A stretch of 20,059 bases of DNA from a virus. The notes below the pieces were generated by a model. The model made no database searches. It was given only the letters and a program-made list of their open reading frames with translations, and had not been told where the DNA came from. The stretch spans positions 1 through 20,059 of the IMG/VR virus record IMGVR_UViG_3300031857_001766. One strand, 5' to 3'. The translations under genes and the position numbers were made by a program. This document shows, one piece after another, positions 12,907 through 20,059 of the stretch (positions within the stretch are counted from its first letter, which is position 1; each line of letters opens with the position of its first letter).

Positions 12907-13799
12907 TGGCCAAGATCACCAACGTCCGTTTACCAAACGCTGCGGAGAAGCAATACAGCGCGCAGCAGTTTGACCAGCTTGTGCGGTCGTTGGAACAGAT
13001 CATCCTGTCGCTGAACACGAACTACACGCCGATCGTGACGGAGAACACCGATCAGGCGGTAGCTTGGTTCGAGGGCAGCGGCATGTTGACCGGGACCGAA
13101 GGCGGATCGCTGCCGTTGCTGCCGTATGGCGCATGGCAGGATTTTGCTGGGACTACGCTGGGGGCCAACATCAACAACTCGGTGACGACGATCACCACAC
13201 CAGCCAATGGTACGACGGCATTTCCGACTGCCGGGCAGATTCTGATTGAGAGCGAGATCATTTCCTACACGGGAAAGACCACGTCCTCTTTCACCGGTTG
13301 CACGCGCGGCGCGTTTGGCACGACGGCGGCCTCGCATTCGGCAGGAGTGGCAATTGTCAAATCGCAGTGCCTTGCTGCCAACACGTCCGGTCCAATGTAC
13401 CTGAATCAGACCGATTCGGCCTATGACATGGCATTGGTCAACACGACACAACTGACGACGTATCAACCGGGCGTATACAACTTCCAGTGGAGTGGGCAGT
13501 TCGTCAATTCGGACACACAGCTGCATGATGCATCGATATGGGTGCGGATCAATGGTGTGGACGTGCCCGGATCGATGGGTTTTGTTTCCGTTCCAAATAG
13601 CCACGGTGGCATTGACGGACACACCATCATCGGCTGGAACTACTACTTGACGCTGAACGCCAACGATTACGTGGAGTTGTACTGGTCGCCGAATGATCAG
13701 AAGGTGACCTTAGAATGCATTCCGACCCAGACAAGCCCGACGCGGCCCAGCACGGCCTCGGTGATTGCTACCCTAGCCTTCGTATCTTCAATCGCTTAA
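12906..13799 (+). CDS. Virion protein with N-terminal helix and two beta domains
   Basis: The product has 297 residues. Residues 1-40 (MAKITNVRLPNAAE, then YSAQQFDQLVRSLEQIILSLN) form a likely trimeric coiled coil. About 85-150 is a small beta module with INNSVTTITTP, TAGQILIESEIISYTG and FTGCTRGAFGTTAASHSAG, a pattern common in phage virion proteins. About 185-297 resembles a jelly-roll or TNF-like tip (GVYNFQWSGQFVNS, ASIWVRINGVDVPGS, LNANDYVELYWSPN, TASVIATLAFVS). Coiled coil plus jelly-roll tip suggests a short trimeric fibre or spike (inference). The start overlaps the previous stop (TAATG) with no Shine-Dalgarno, so coupling to the nozzle-like gene is likely. Confidence 0.75.
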   Translation: MAKITNVRLPNAAEKQYSAQQFDQLVRSLEQIILSLNTNYTPIVTENTDQAVAWFEGSGMLTGTEGGSLPLLPYGAWQDFAGTTLGANINNSVTTITTPANGTTAFPTAGQILIESEIISYTGKTTSSFTGCTRGAFGTTAASHSAGVAIVKSQCLAANTSGPMYLNQTDSAYDMALVNTTQLTTYQPGVYNFQWSGQFVNSDTQLHDASIWVRINGVDVPGSMGFVSVPNSHGGIDGHTIIGWNYYLTLNANDYVELYWSPNDQKVTLECIPTQTSPTRPSTASVIATLAFVSSIA

Positions 13800-13808
13800 A
13801 ATACCGCC

Positions 13809-14141
13809 ATGGCCAATAAATACTTCCGTGAAGCACTGATTCCGAGCGCAGCGACTGAAACCACGCTGTACACGGTTCCCACGGATTCGGCAACTGTCGC
13901 TCGTTCCCTGCGCATCACAAATGCAGGTGCTGCAGCGGCAGCGATTACCGTAGTTCAGTATTCTTCAGGTGATGCTACGGCGCATTACCTGCTTAAGTCG
14001 CGCAACTTGTCGATCAACGCGACCTATGACGTCTTGAATGGCGTCCCTCTGGTTCTGGAAGGTGGCGACACGCTCAAGGTCACTTCCAGCATTGCATCGG
14101 TTCATTTCTACCTGTCCTATCTCGAGATGGACAGGACTTAA
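13809..14141 (+). CDS. Small beta-rich virion protein, unknown function
   Basis: The product has 110 residues. It starts MANKYFREALIPSAATETTL and contains ARSLRITNAGAAAAAITVVQ, HYLLKSRNLSINATYDVLNGVPLVLEGGDTL and VHFYLSYLEMDRT. The strands alternate as in a jelly-roll or Ig-like sandwich. I remember near-identical plans from aquatic phage structural clusters but no assigned role. No clear Shine-Dalgarno precedes the ATG (the 9 bases after the previous stop are AT-rich), so re-initiation after the upstream gene is likely. A decoration, tail-tip or cement protein is a reasonable guess only. Confidence 0.75.
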   Translation: MANKYFREALIPSAATETTLYTVPTDSATVARSLRITNAGAAAAAITVVQYSSGDATAHYLLKSRNLSINATYDVLNGVPLVLEGGDTLKVTSSIASVHFYLSYLEMDRT

Positions 14142-14152
14142 GCGAGGCACAC

Positions 14153-16273
14153 ATGGCCAACGGAATCATGGATTTGCCCCAAGGGCAGCCGCAACAACCG
14201 CAGATGCCTCTGGTATCCAGTGCAGATGCATATGACGCTGCAACGACGGCGCTGGGTATGGTTGATCCTGCGCAGCTGCAACAATACAAAGCGGCTATCC
14301 AGCAGTCGATTGCGCAGCTGCAGCTGACGCCCGAGCAGATTGACCAGATGATTCAGGTTTTTGAATACCTGACGCAAAATAAAGAGCGGTATCCAGAGGC
14401 GCTGCAGCAGCTGATTCAGCAAGGCGTACTGGAAGCAGGCGACCTGCCTGATCAGTTTGATCCGCAGTTGATGGGCGTGATCATCATGGTGCTGCATGAG
14501 TTGAAGGCCAAAGGCGGCGCACAGCAACCGCAAGTACCTTCGCAGTTTGCAGAGGGAGGCTTGGCCGACGCAGCGCGGCACTTGCAGGCCCAAGGCCGCA
14601 ACGGCGACACCCTTCTTGCACACATCAGCCAACAAGAAGCGGCGATGTTGAAGGCCATGGGCGGATCGGGAACGATCAATCCGAACACGGGGTTGCCTGA
14701 ATTTTGGAATCCCTTTAAAGCAGTATCTAATGCCATCTCCAGCGTGGCCAAATCCGTTGTCAACGTCGCAAAGGATGTGCTGGCTTCTCCGATCGGTCAG
14801 ATCGTGGGCACCATTGCACTGGCCACGGTCCTCGGACCGGGGGGCGCGATTGGACTCTTTTCTGCGCCGATGGCGGCAGGATTGGCGGGAGCCGGGGTCA
14901 ACCTTCTTTCCGGCGGGGACATCAAGTCTGCGCTGGTCAGCGGTGCACTGGGCTACTTCGGTGGTGGCGGGGGTATTGGCGGGTTCAATCCCTCTTCTGC
15001 TATTCAAAGCATGCTGCCTTCGACTGCCTCGGCCTACTTAGGAAAAGCGTTGACCGGGGGTGCGGTTGGTACTCTTGGCGCATTGGTGCAAGGCAAGGGC
15101 ATTGGAGAGGCTCTTGGACAGGGTGTGAAAAGTGGGCTTCTTTCAGGCACTACAGCGGCTCTGCAGGGCGGTGCGCCTGCTGCTGCTGCCACTGCGCCCG
15201 GAACAGAGAGCGCTACGGCACAGGACTTGAGAATCAACTCTACCGGTAGTACGGGGACGGCGGGAACGGCCACCAATCCCAACACTACGCTGACTTCCGC
15301 TCCAGCGTCTGCGCCGCTGTACGAGGCCACCGGTTTGGCTGACTCATATAACCCAGAGGCCGTTCGCATCGCAACAGACGCTGCGCAAAACGGCACATAC
15401 GCGGATGTTCCCCGCCCCGGCATCGCAGGTTTGATGGACACGGCCAACGAGTACAAAACCCGGGCAATGGACTACCTCACCCGAGGTGGCGCCACGCAAG
15501 CCGAAGTGGATTTAGCCAAGGCAGAGGCCGGGCAGCGAGCAGTGGCAAAGGCACGCTCCATTACGCTCAAGCCCCTGTCTTCCGATTTGGAATACAAAAT
15601 CTACACGGATGCGGCAAATGCGGCAGGACCCGGCACGCTGGCCACCTATGGCCCGACAGCGGCCATATTGGGCGGGATTGCCATGGCATCGGGGGCAGGA
15701 AAGCCTGCTCCGGTAGACAAAGAGCCTCTTTACAAGCCGCAGACTGGGCAGGACTACATCAACGCCAACCCGCAGATTTTTGGCCAGTGGAAGTCCTTTG
15801 GCGAGCCGGGCGTGGCCGCGCCGACCAGCACGGGTTTTGTCCAAACCGTCGGCCCCCAGCCGCGCGGCTTGGCCAGCCTGCAGGCTGCACCGTTGTACAC
15901 CCCGCCTACAGCTGCCGTCACCGGGGGGCAACCGTTGAACCAGCCGTACAATGTTGCTGGCGCGTATCGCATCCCGGTGTACAATCGCGCGAACGGGGGA
16001 GCAGTCAACAACCCCATGCACAGTGGCACCGCTCCCACAGGGATGACCAGTGCGTTTGCTTCAGGCGGTCAATACCCGCGTCGCACAGGTGCGATCGATG
16101 GGCCGGGGACCGGTACTTCCGATTCGATTCCGGCGATGCTGTCGGACGGCGAATTCGTCTTCACGGCAAAGGCCGTGCGCAACGCAGGCGGCGGCAGTCG
16201 TCGCGCAGGTGCTAAGAAGATGTACCAGCTCATGCAAAAGCTTGAGCGTGGTGGCAAAGTGCAAGGAGCATAA
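14153..16273 (+). CDS. Large internal / tape-measure-like virion protein
   Basis: The product has 706 residues. Residues 38-115 are Gln-rich helices. Around 153-185 lies LLAHISQQEAAMLKAMGG then GTINPNTGLPEFW, and around 213-255 an Ala/Gly/Leu-rich hydrophobic stretch that could cross or disturb a membrane. A low-complexity Ala/Thr/Gly linker covers about 335-390. The C-terminus carries AIDGPGTGTSDSIPAMLSDGE (about 647-667) followed by a basic GSRRAGAKKMYQLMQ tail. A DS(I/V)PAMLxxGEFV box is also seen in tail tape-measure proteins (family knowledge from memory). Short AxGG motifs occur at 132 (FAEGG), 612 (RANGG) and 635 (FASGG). In a short-tailed phage it would be an ejection protein; in a long-tailed one a tape measure. 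GAGG at 14144-14147 sets the start. Confidence 0.7.
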   Translation: MANGIMDLPQGQPQQPQMPLVSSADAYDAATTALGMVDPAQLQQYKAAIQQSIAQLQLTPEQIDQMIQVFEYLTQNKERYPEALQQLIQQGVLEAGDLPDQFDPQLMGVIIMVLHELKAKGGAQQPQVPSQFAEGGLADAARHLQAQGRNGDTLLAHISQQEAAMLKAMGGSGTINPNTGLPEFWNPFKAVSNAISSVAKSVVNVAKDVLASPIGQIVGTIALATVLGPGGAIGLFSAPMAAGLAGAGVNLLSGGDIKSALVSGALGYFGGGGGIGGFNPSSAIQSMLPSTASAYLGKALTGGAVGTLGALVQGKGIGEALGQGVKSGLLSGTTAALQGGAPAAAATAPGTESATAQDLRINSTGSTGTAGTATNPNTTLTSAPASAPLYEATGLADSYNPEAVRIATDAAQNGTYADVPRPGIAGLMDTANEYKTRAMDYLTRGGATQAEVDLAKAEAGQRAVAKARSITLKPLSSDLEYKIYTDAANAAGPGTLATYGPTAAILGGIAMASGAGKPAPVDKEPLYKPQTGQDYINANPQIFGQWKSFGEPGVAAPTSTGFVQTVGPQPRGLASLQAAPLYTPPTAAVTGGQPLNQPYNVAGAYRIPVYNRANGGAVNNPMHSGTAPTGMTSAFASGGQYPRRTGAIDGPGTGTSDSIPAMLSDGEFVFTAKAVRNAGGGSRRAGAKKMYQLMQKLERGGKVQGA

Positions 16274-16275
16274 GC

Positions 16276-17541
16276 ATGGCCGATCCAACAACAGTCACTC
16301 AGCAGATAGTCAGTGAATCGCCCGCGATTGAGGCGTACAAGACCAATCTGCTCAAGACCGCCTCTGACCTTGCCTACAACGTCAACCAGCCGACGCTGGC
16401 TTCGCAACTCCCGCAGTATCAGGTAGCGGGCTTCGCCCCCAGCCAAGAAACGGCGCTGCAGGCGGCGGCCAACACGGGGATCGGCTCGTTCGCACCCTAC
16501 GTCAACACCGCACAGCAGTATCTGACGGGTGCTGCCGGTACGACGGGCGAAGCGGCGGACATCGCACGCACGGCCGACACACGCAACCAGTACGCTGCTG
16601 CACAGCAAGCGATGAGCAACGCCGGGCAATCGGCGGCCAACATCAGCGCAGGCCTGCCGTTGGTACAAGCTGGCGGCATCGGCGCACTGGGCGGCATGGG
16701 CATGATCTCGGGCGCGCAGGGGCAGTACGACCCCAACAGCGTCTCGCAGTACATGAACCCGTACACGCAAGAAGTCCTGCGCAACCAGCTGCAGGAGATG
16801 AGTCGCCAAGCGCAGATGCAACAACAGGCGAACCAGACACAAGCCGTGCGCTCGGGCGCATTTGGTGGTGGCCGGGCCGCGATCGTCGATGCAGAAACCC
16901 AGCGCAATCTGGCGCAGCTGCAGAATCAAGCGATCGCACAGGCGTACAACCAGAACTACAACCAAGCGCAAGCAGCGGCTATGCAGGCCTTTGAGGCCGC
17001 GCAGCAGCGCGCACTGGCCGGTGGCCAAGCGATGGGTCAACTGGGTACGCAACTGGGCAACCTCGGCGCGCAGCAAGGTAACATTTATGCTACTCAGGCC
17101 GGAGCCGAGCAACAGCTTGGCCAAGGCATTGGATCGCTGGCCGCGCAACAGTATGGCATCGGCCAGAACCTCGCATCGACTTTGGGTACGCTGGGTGGCC
17201 AGATGGGCAACCTTGGCGTGCAGCAGGCGGCACTGGGACAGACTGCACAGCAGATGAACCAGATGGACATCAACAACCTGTACACCGCCGGTCAGGCGCA
17301 GCAAGCGCTCAACCAGCAGCAGCTGGATGCTGCCCGGGCCAACACCTTGCAGAAGGTCTACGCACCGTACCAGCAGGCGGGTTTCCTGTCCGACATCTAC
17401 AAGGGCGCGCCGTCCACGCAGATGGCCACCACGGCAGCAAGTCAGGCCACCCCCAGCCCGTTCATGCAGGCCCTCGGAACGGGGATCGCGGCCACTGCAG
17501 CAGGGGCAGCGGCCAAGAAATCAGGCCTCTTTGGCTCTTAG
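16276..17541 (+). CDS. Gln/Ala/Gly-rich internal virion (ejection) protein candidate
   Basis: The product has 421 residues, with very high Gln, Ala and Gly content and almost entirely predicted helix. Landmarks are QVAGFAPSQETALQAA (about 49-64), YDPNSVSQYMNPYTQEVL (about 151-168), the AFGGGRAAI turn (195-203) with long helices around it, and from about 250 to 325 a run of imperfect LGxxxGxLGxQQ-type repeats suited to helix packing. The short C-terminal segment GTGIAATAAGAAAKKSGLFG is hydrophobic and then basic. The MNPY box with an AFGGxR turn is one I remember from internal virion proteins of aquatic phages. AAGGAG at 16263-16268 lies inside the end of the upstream gene. Ejection with the DNA is inferred from composition and place. 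Confidence 0.7.
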   Translation: MADPTTVTQQIVSESPAIEAYKTNLLKTASDLAYNVNQPTLASQLPQYQVAGFAPSQETALQAAANTGIGSFAPYVNTAQQYLTGAAGTTGEAADIARTADTRNQYAAAQQAMSNAGQSAANISAGLPLVQAGGIGALGGMGMISGAQGQYDPNSVSQYMNPYTQEVLRNQLQEMSRQAQMQQQANQTQAVRSGAFGGGRAAIVDAETQRNLAQLQNQAIAQAYNQNYNQAQAAAMQAFEAAQQRALAGGQAMGQLGTQLGNLGAQQGNIYATQAGAEQQLGQGIGSLAAQQYGIGQNLASTLGTLGGQMGNLGVQQAALGQTAQQMNQMDINNLYTAGQAQQALNQQQLDAARANTLQKVYAPYQQAGFLSDIYKGAPSTQMATTAASQATPSPFMQALGTGIAATAAGAAAKKSGLFGS

Positions 17542-17554
17542 TTAAGGAAATCGG

Positions 17555-20059
17555 ATGAACCCGAAGATCATGTCCCGCCCGATGTTCTCGGGCCCCAAGC
17601 AAGACGTGAACAACGTCGGCATCATGCAGGGATTTGCCGAGGACGACGGCGAGGAAATGGGAATGGAGCCGGAGCAGGAAGCTGCCCCGTCCGACCGTTC
17701 GCCCAGCGATCCGGAAGTTCTGATGAACAACCTGCGCGGGGACTACCGCTCGGTGGATGCTCGGTACATGGAACTGGCACAGATGGTGGGCGAAGAAGCC
17801 GCCAGCCAGACGCCGCCCGAGGTCTTGGCCATGCTGCAAATGCAGATGGCTCCGCCCGCCGGTGGGATTGGTGATCTGCAGGGCATGCAGCCCGCGATGC
17901 CGCCTGCTGCCGCTGGGATTGCCGGGCTGCCGCAAGCGCCGCAACAACCGATGCCGCAACCCCAACAAGCCATGCCTCCGGGTATGGCGGGTGCTGCCCC
18001 TTTTCCGCAGGGCGGGGCTGAACAGGCTCCGCCCACCCCGGACGGTCTTCCCCCGGCCCACGCCGTTGTCGGCGGTCTGATGACACAGGCCGCGCGCCTC
18101 GGTCCGTATCTGGCGGGTCTGGGCAGCGAAGCTGCCATCGGTGCGCGTCTGTATGGCCAGCAGTTGGCAACGGCCGCGCGTCCGTACACCGAGCGCGTGG
18201 CCACTGCTGCTCGTCCGTACATGGAAGCGGGCAACCAGTTTTTGGGCCGCATGACGATGACCCCACAGCCTACAGTAGGGCGCATGTTGGGATCAGATGG
18301 TCTTCCTGTTGCTGTACAAGGACGTGAAGCCTTGATTCGCGGTCCGGGCGGTGAATTGATGATGGGCCAAGGGTCCAAATTTATTCCAAACCCTCAGACG
18401 GTAACGGGTATTCGTTCGCCCAGCCTGACCGAAGGCCTCAACATGGGTGCGCGGGAGATGCTTCAGCGCTACCTCCCTGCAGGTTCCGCTGGACGGGCAT
18501 CTATAGGTGCATCTGCGGCAGGCATTCCGCTGGCCGGAGCGGCGGTGATTGGTTCGGGGGGAGAGCGGGCCGCACAGCCTGACAGCCCGGCCAGACAGGC
18601 ACTGGACAGAATCGATGCACAGTGGCTTGCCCAGCAAAACCCGCCGAGCCCGCAGCTGCGGGAAGTCGATCGCCTGACTGCGCTCGGCGCAGCACGTGCC
18701 GAAGCCGAGCGCGCAGCGCAACGGAATCTTCCGCCTGCTGTGCCACCGGTGGCCGCTCCGGCCGCTGCTGCGCCTGCGGCAGCTCCCACTGCCTCCGAGG
18801 AAGGCGCATCCGCAGTCGTGGCCCCCGGACCTACCCAAGCCGAGCCCGCCGTTACGACGGAGCGTCTGCGCACGATGCTGGGAACAACCGGAACCGCCAC
18901 TGATCGCATTTCGCGGATCAAGGCAGCGCGGGATGAGTACGCCCCGCTGTTCCAAGAGTTGCTGGGCGATACCAAGAAGGACACCGAGATCAACGCACTG
19001 CTGTTGCTGGCCGATGCGGGTCTGAAGCTGACCCGTTCCACGGGCCGCACGCCGTTGCAGCAGATTGCCGAAGGCGCTTCCGGACTCCCGGCCGGTTTTG
19101 CCGCGCTCGCCGCGCAAAACAAAGAGCTGGAGATGAAGGCACGTCAAGGTGCGTTGCAGCAAGGCATCAGCGATGTGACCGAGCAAGACAAGGCACAGCG
19201 CGATCTGCAGAAGCTGATAGCGCAGGGTGATATGCGCATTCTGCTCGAGCAGGTAAGAAAAACGGGTGGCAAGGTGGAAGATGCGGGGCTAGGCGGACGC
19301 ATTACAACGGATCGGAATGGTAGCTTTGTAGGCTTTGGTATTGAGACAACCGATCAGGCATACACGAGCGCGATGGATAGCCGCTACACCCTGCGCCCGA
19401 CCGACAATCCGTTTGTCGTGAATCGTGGCGCTGCTCCAACGAGGATAAATCAAGACAAGCCACAGCGCCTCAAGCTGGGTGAAACGCTGGATGCGCTGGA
19501 TAACAGTCTGTCTACCTTGGACAGCCTGAAAGGGGAGTACGTCAATGCCTACCGCCCCGGCACGTGGGCTTGGGACAAAAGTAACAACCTGCTTGTACCG
19601 TTGCTGCCTGAAGAATTGGTTAAACCATTGGGTAACATTGATTTGGTTGCCAGCAAGACTCGCATCAACACTGGTCTGAATACCATCCTGAAGAACATTG
19701 CTACGGCCAACAATTCCGGCCGTGTTGCTGTGCAGGAACAGGAGTGGGCACGTGAGACGGCCGCTGATGTCTTGAATCCGACTGCGTTCTTCCAAAACCC
19801 GCAACTGGCCGCCAAGCAGTTTGTCGCAATGGAAGCCATGCTTCGCAACGCGCGTCAGAACGTCATAACGCAGCTGGGCTTTGAGAGGAACGACTACGTG
19901 ATGAATACTCCGGCTACGGGCACCCGTGCCGATCCGTTCGTCCTTCCGGCTGATCCGAAGGCGCAAGAGCCCATGCTGCGCTTCCTTGCGGGGACCATCG
20001 GCAGAGTGCAAAATGAGAAGGCAACGGTGCACATCCAGCTGCCCAATGGCACAGTGCAA
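17555..20059 (+). CDS. Very large internal virion protein (3' truncated)
   Basis: From ATG 17555 (AAGGAA at 17544-17549) the frame stays open to the window edge, giving at least 835 residues. Order: 1-50, Met/acidic, SRPMFSGPKQDVNN; 52-98, a helical block PEVLMNNLRGDYRSVDARYM and LAQMVGEEAASQTPPEVLAM; 98-165, Met/Pro/Gln/Ala low complexity; about 180-225, helices with ATAARPY twice; about 314-335, a hydrophobic Ala/Gly/Ile stretch; 391-432, an Ala/Pro linker; about 436-560, long helices (RISRIKAARDEYAPLFQELL, EINALLLLADAGLKLTRSTG); then a mixed, better-folded part to the end. Helix-rich low-complexity proteins of this size at the end of a virion cluster are usually internal or ejection proteins (inference). 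No catalytic motif (for example a lysozyme or transglycosylase) is visible in this part; one could lie beyond 20059. Confidence 0.75.
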   Translation, partial: MNPKIMSRPMFSGPKQDVNNVGIMQGFAEDDGEEMGMEPEQEAAPSDRSPSDPEVLMNNLRGDYRSVDARYMELAQMVGEEAASQTPPEVLAMLQMQMAPPAGGIGDLQGMQPAMPPAAAGIAGLPQAPQQPMPQPQQAMPPGMAGAAPFPQGGAEQAPPTPDGLPPAHAVVGGLMTQAARLGPYLAGLGSEAAIGARLYGQQLATAARPYTERVATAARPYMEAGNQFLGRMTMTPQPTVGRMLGSDGLPVAVQGREALIRGPGGELMMGQGSKFIPNPQTVTGIRSPSLTEGLNMGAREMLQRYLPAGSAGRASIGASAAGIPLAGAAVIGSGGERAAQPDSPARQALDRIDAQWLAQQNPPSPQLREVDRLTALGAARAEAERAAQRNLPPAVPPVAAPAAAAPAAAPTASEEGASAVVAPGPTQAEPAVTTERLRTMLGTTGTATDRISRIKAARDEYAPLFQELLGDTKKDTEINALLLLADAGLKLTRSTGRTPLQQIAEGASGLPAGFAALAAQNKELEMKARQGALQQGISDVTEQDKAQRDLQKLIAQGDMRILLEQVRKTGGKVEDAGLGGRITTDRNGSFVGFGIETTDQAYTSAMDSRYTLRPTDNPFVVNRGAAPTRINQDKPQRLKLGETLDALDNSLSTLDSLKGEYVNAYRPGTWAWDKSNNLLVPLLPEELVKPLGNIDLVASKTRINTGLNTILKNIATANNSGRVAVQEQEWARETAADVLNPTAFFQNPQLAAKQFVAMEAMLRNARQNVITQLGFERNDYVMNTPATGTRADPFVLPADPKAQEPMLRFLAGTIGRVQNEKATVHIQLPNGTVQ

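Noticed and set aside
16069-17304. Open frame of 411 codons on the - strand
   Set aside because: It lies opposite the Gln/Ala-rich protein; CAG/GCN codons read backwards become Leu/Cys/Arg-rich and rarely give stops. No supporting signals are visible.
17462-18378. Overlapping frames on both strands in the 3' region
   Set aside because: They cover the Pro/Gln/Ala-rich linker of the last + strand gene, which is open from 17555 to the window end and has a good binding site.
1-20059. Defence, toxin-antitoxin, lysis or regulatory system hidden in the cluster
   Set aside because: Each + strand gene has a virion-type composition or sits coupled to one. I saw no nuclease, kinase, helicase, holin or repressor motif. 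The tail of the last gene beyond the window was not seen.

Overview
The window reads as the virion-structure and host-recognition part of a tailed-phage genome (Caudoviricetes). It may come from an uncultured aquatic phage. All 22 genes I can support lie on the + strand, packed end to end with gaps of at most 14 bases or with 1-4 base start/stop overlaps. TAA, TAG and TGA all serve as stops, so the standard code applies. No bacterial housekeeping gene, tRNA, insertion sequence, integrase or CRISPR array is visible. Terminase, portal and major capsid genes are not in the window and probably lie upstream. The host cannot be read from the sequence. The fairly GC-rich backbone, and the resemblance I remember to proteins from marine and freshwater viral metagenomes, suggest a phage of an aquatic proteobacterium. 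That is inference.

Layout. Positions 1-763 hold three small genes: the end of a basic protein with an FCARM motif, a Lys/Met-rich protein with four AxGG motifs, and a 60-residue protein. Positions 763-2443 are a translationally coupled block with two adaptor (neck)-like proteins on either side of a small zinc-ribbon protein. Positions 2457-5445 hold a small virion protein, a striking 22-/11-residue tandem-repeat protein that starts with TTG, a tail-fibre-like protein and another small virion protein. Positions 5455-10837 are the adhesin region: a LamG/SPRY-type multidomain protein of 854 residues with clearly lower GC, a tail-fibre-assembly-like protein, a doubled polyglycine adhesin, and two small proteins. 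Positions 10837-14141 hold a second zinc-ribbon protein, a large neck or tail-tube (nozzle)-like protein, a coiled-coil plus beta-sandwich protein and a small beta protein. Positions 14153-20059 hold three large low-complexity Ala/Gln/Gly-rich proteins that look like internal (ejection) or tape-measure-like virion proteins. The last runs off the window.

How they may work together (inference): adaptor and nozzle proteins join head to tail; fibres and adhesins bind the host; the large proteins at the end would be packed in the capsid or tail and delivered with the DNA. This fits a short-tailed phage best, but a tape-measure-like motif in the 706-residue protein keeps a longer tail possible.

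I see no defence system, regulatory RNA or other non-virion system. The most interesting material is the adhesin cassette, with its composition shift and a shared N-terminal anchor on two unrelated adhesins, together with the repeat protein, the recurring AxGG motif and the two small zinc ribbons. There is no gene-free stretch longer than 14 bases.
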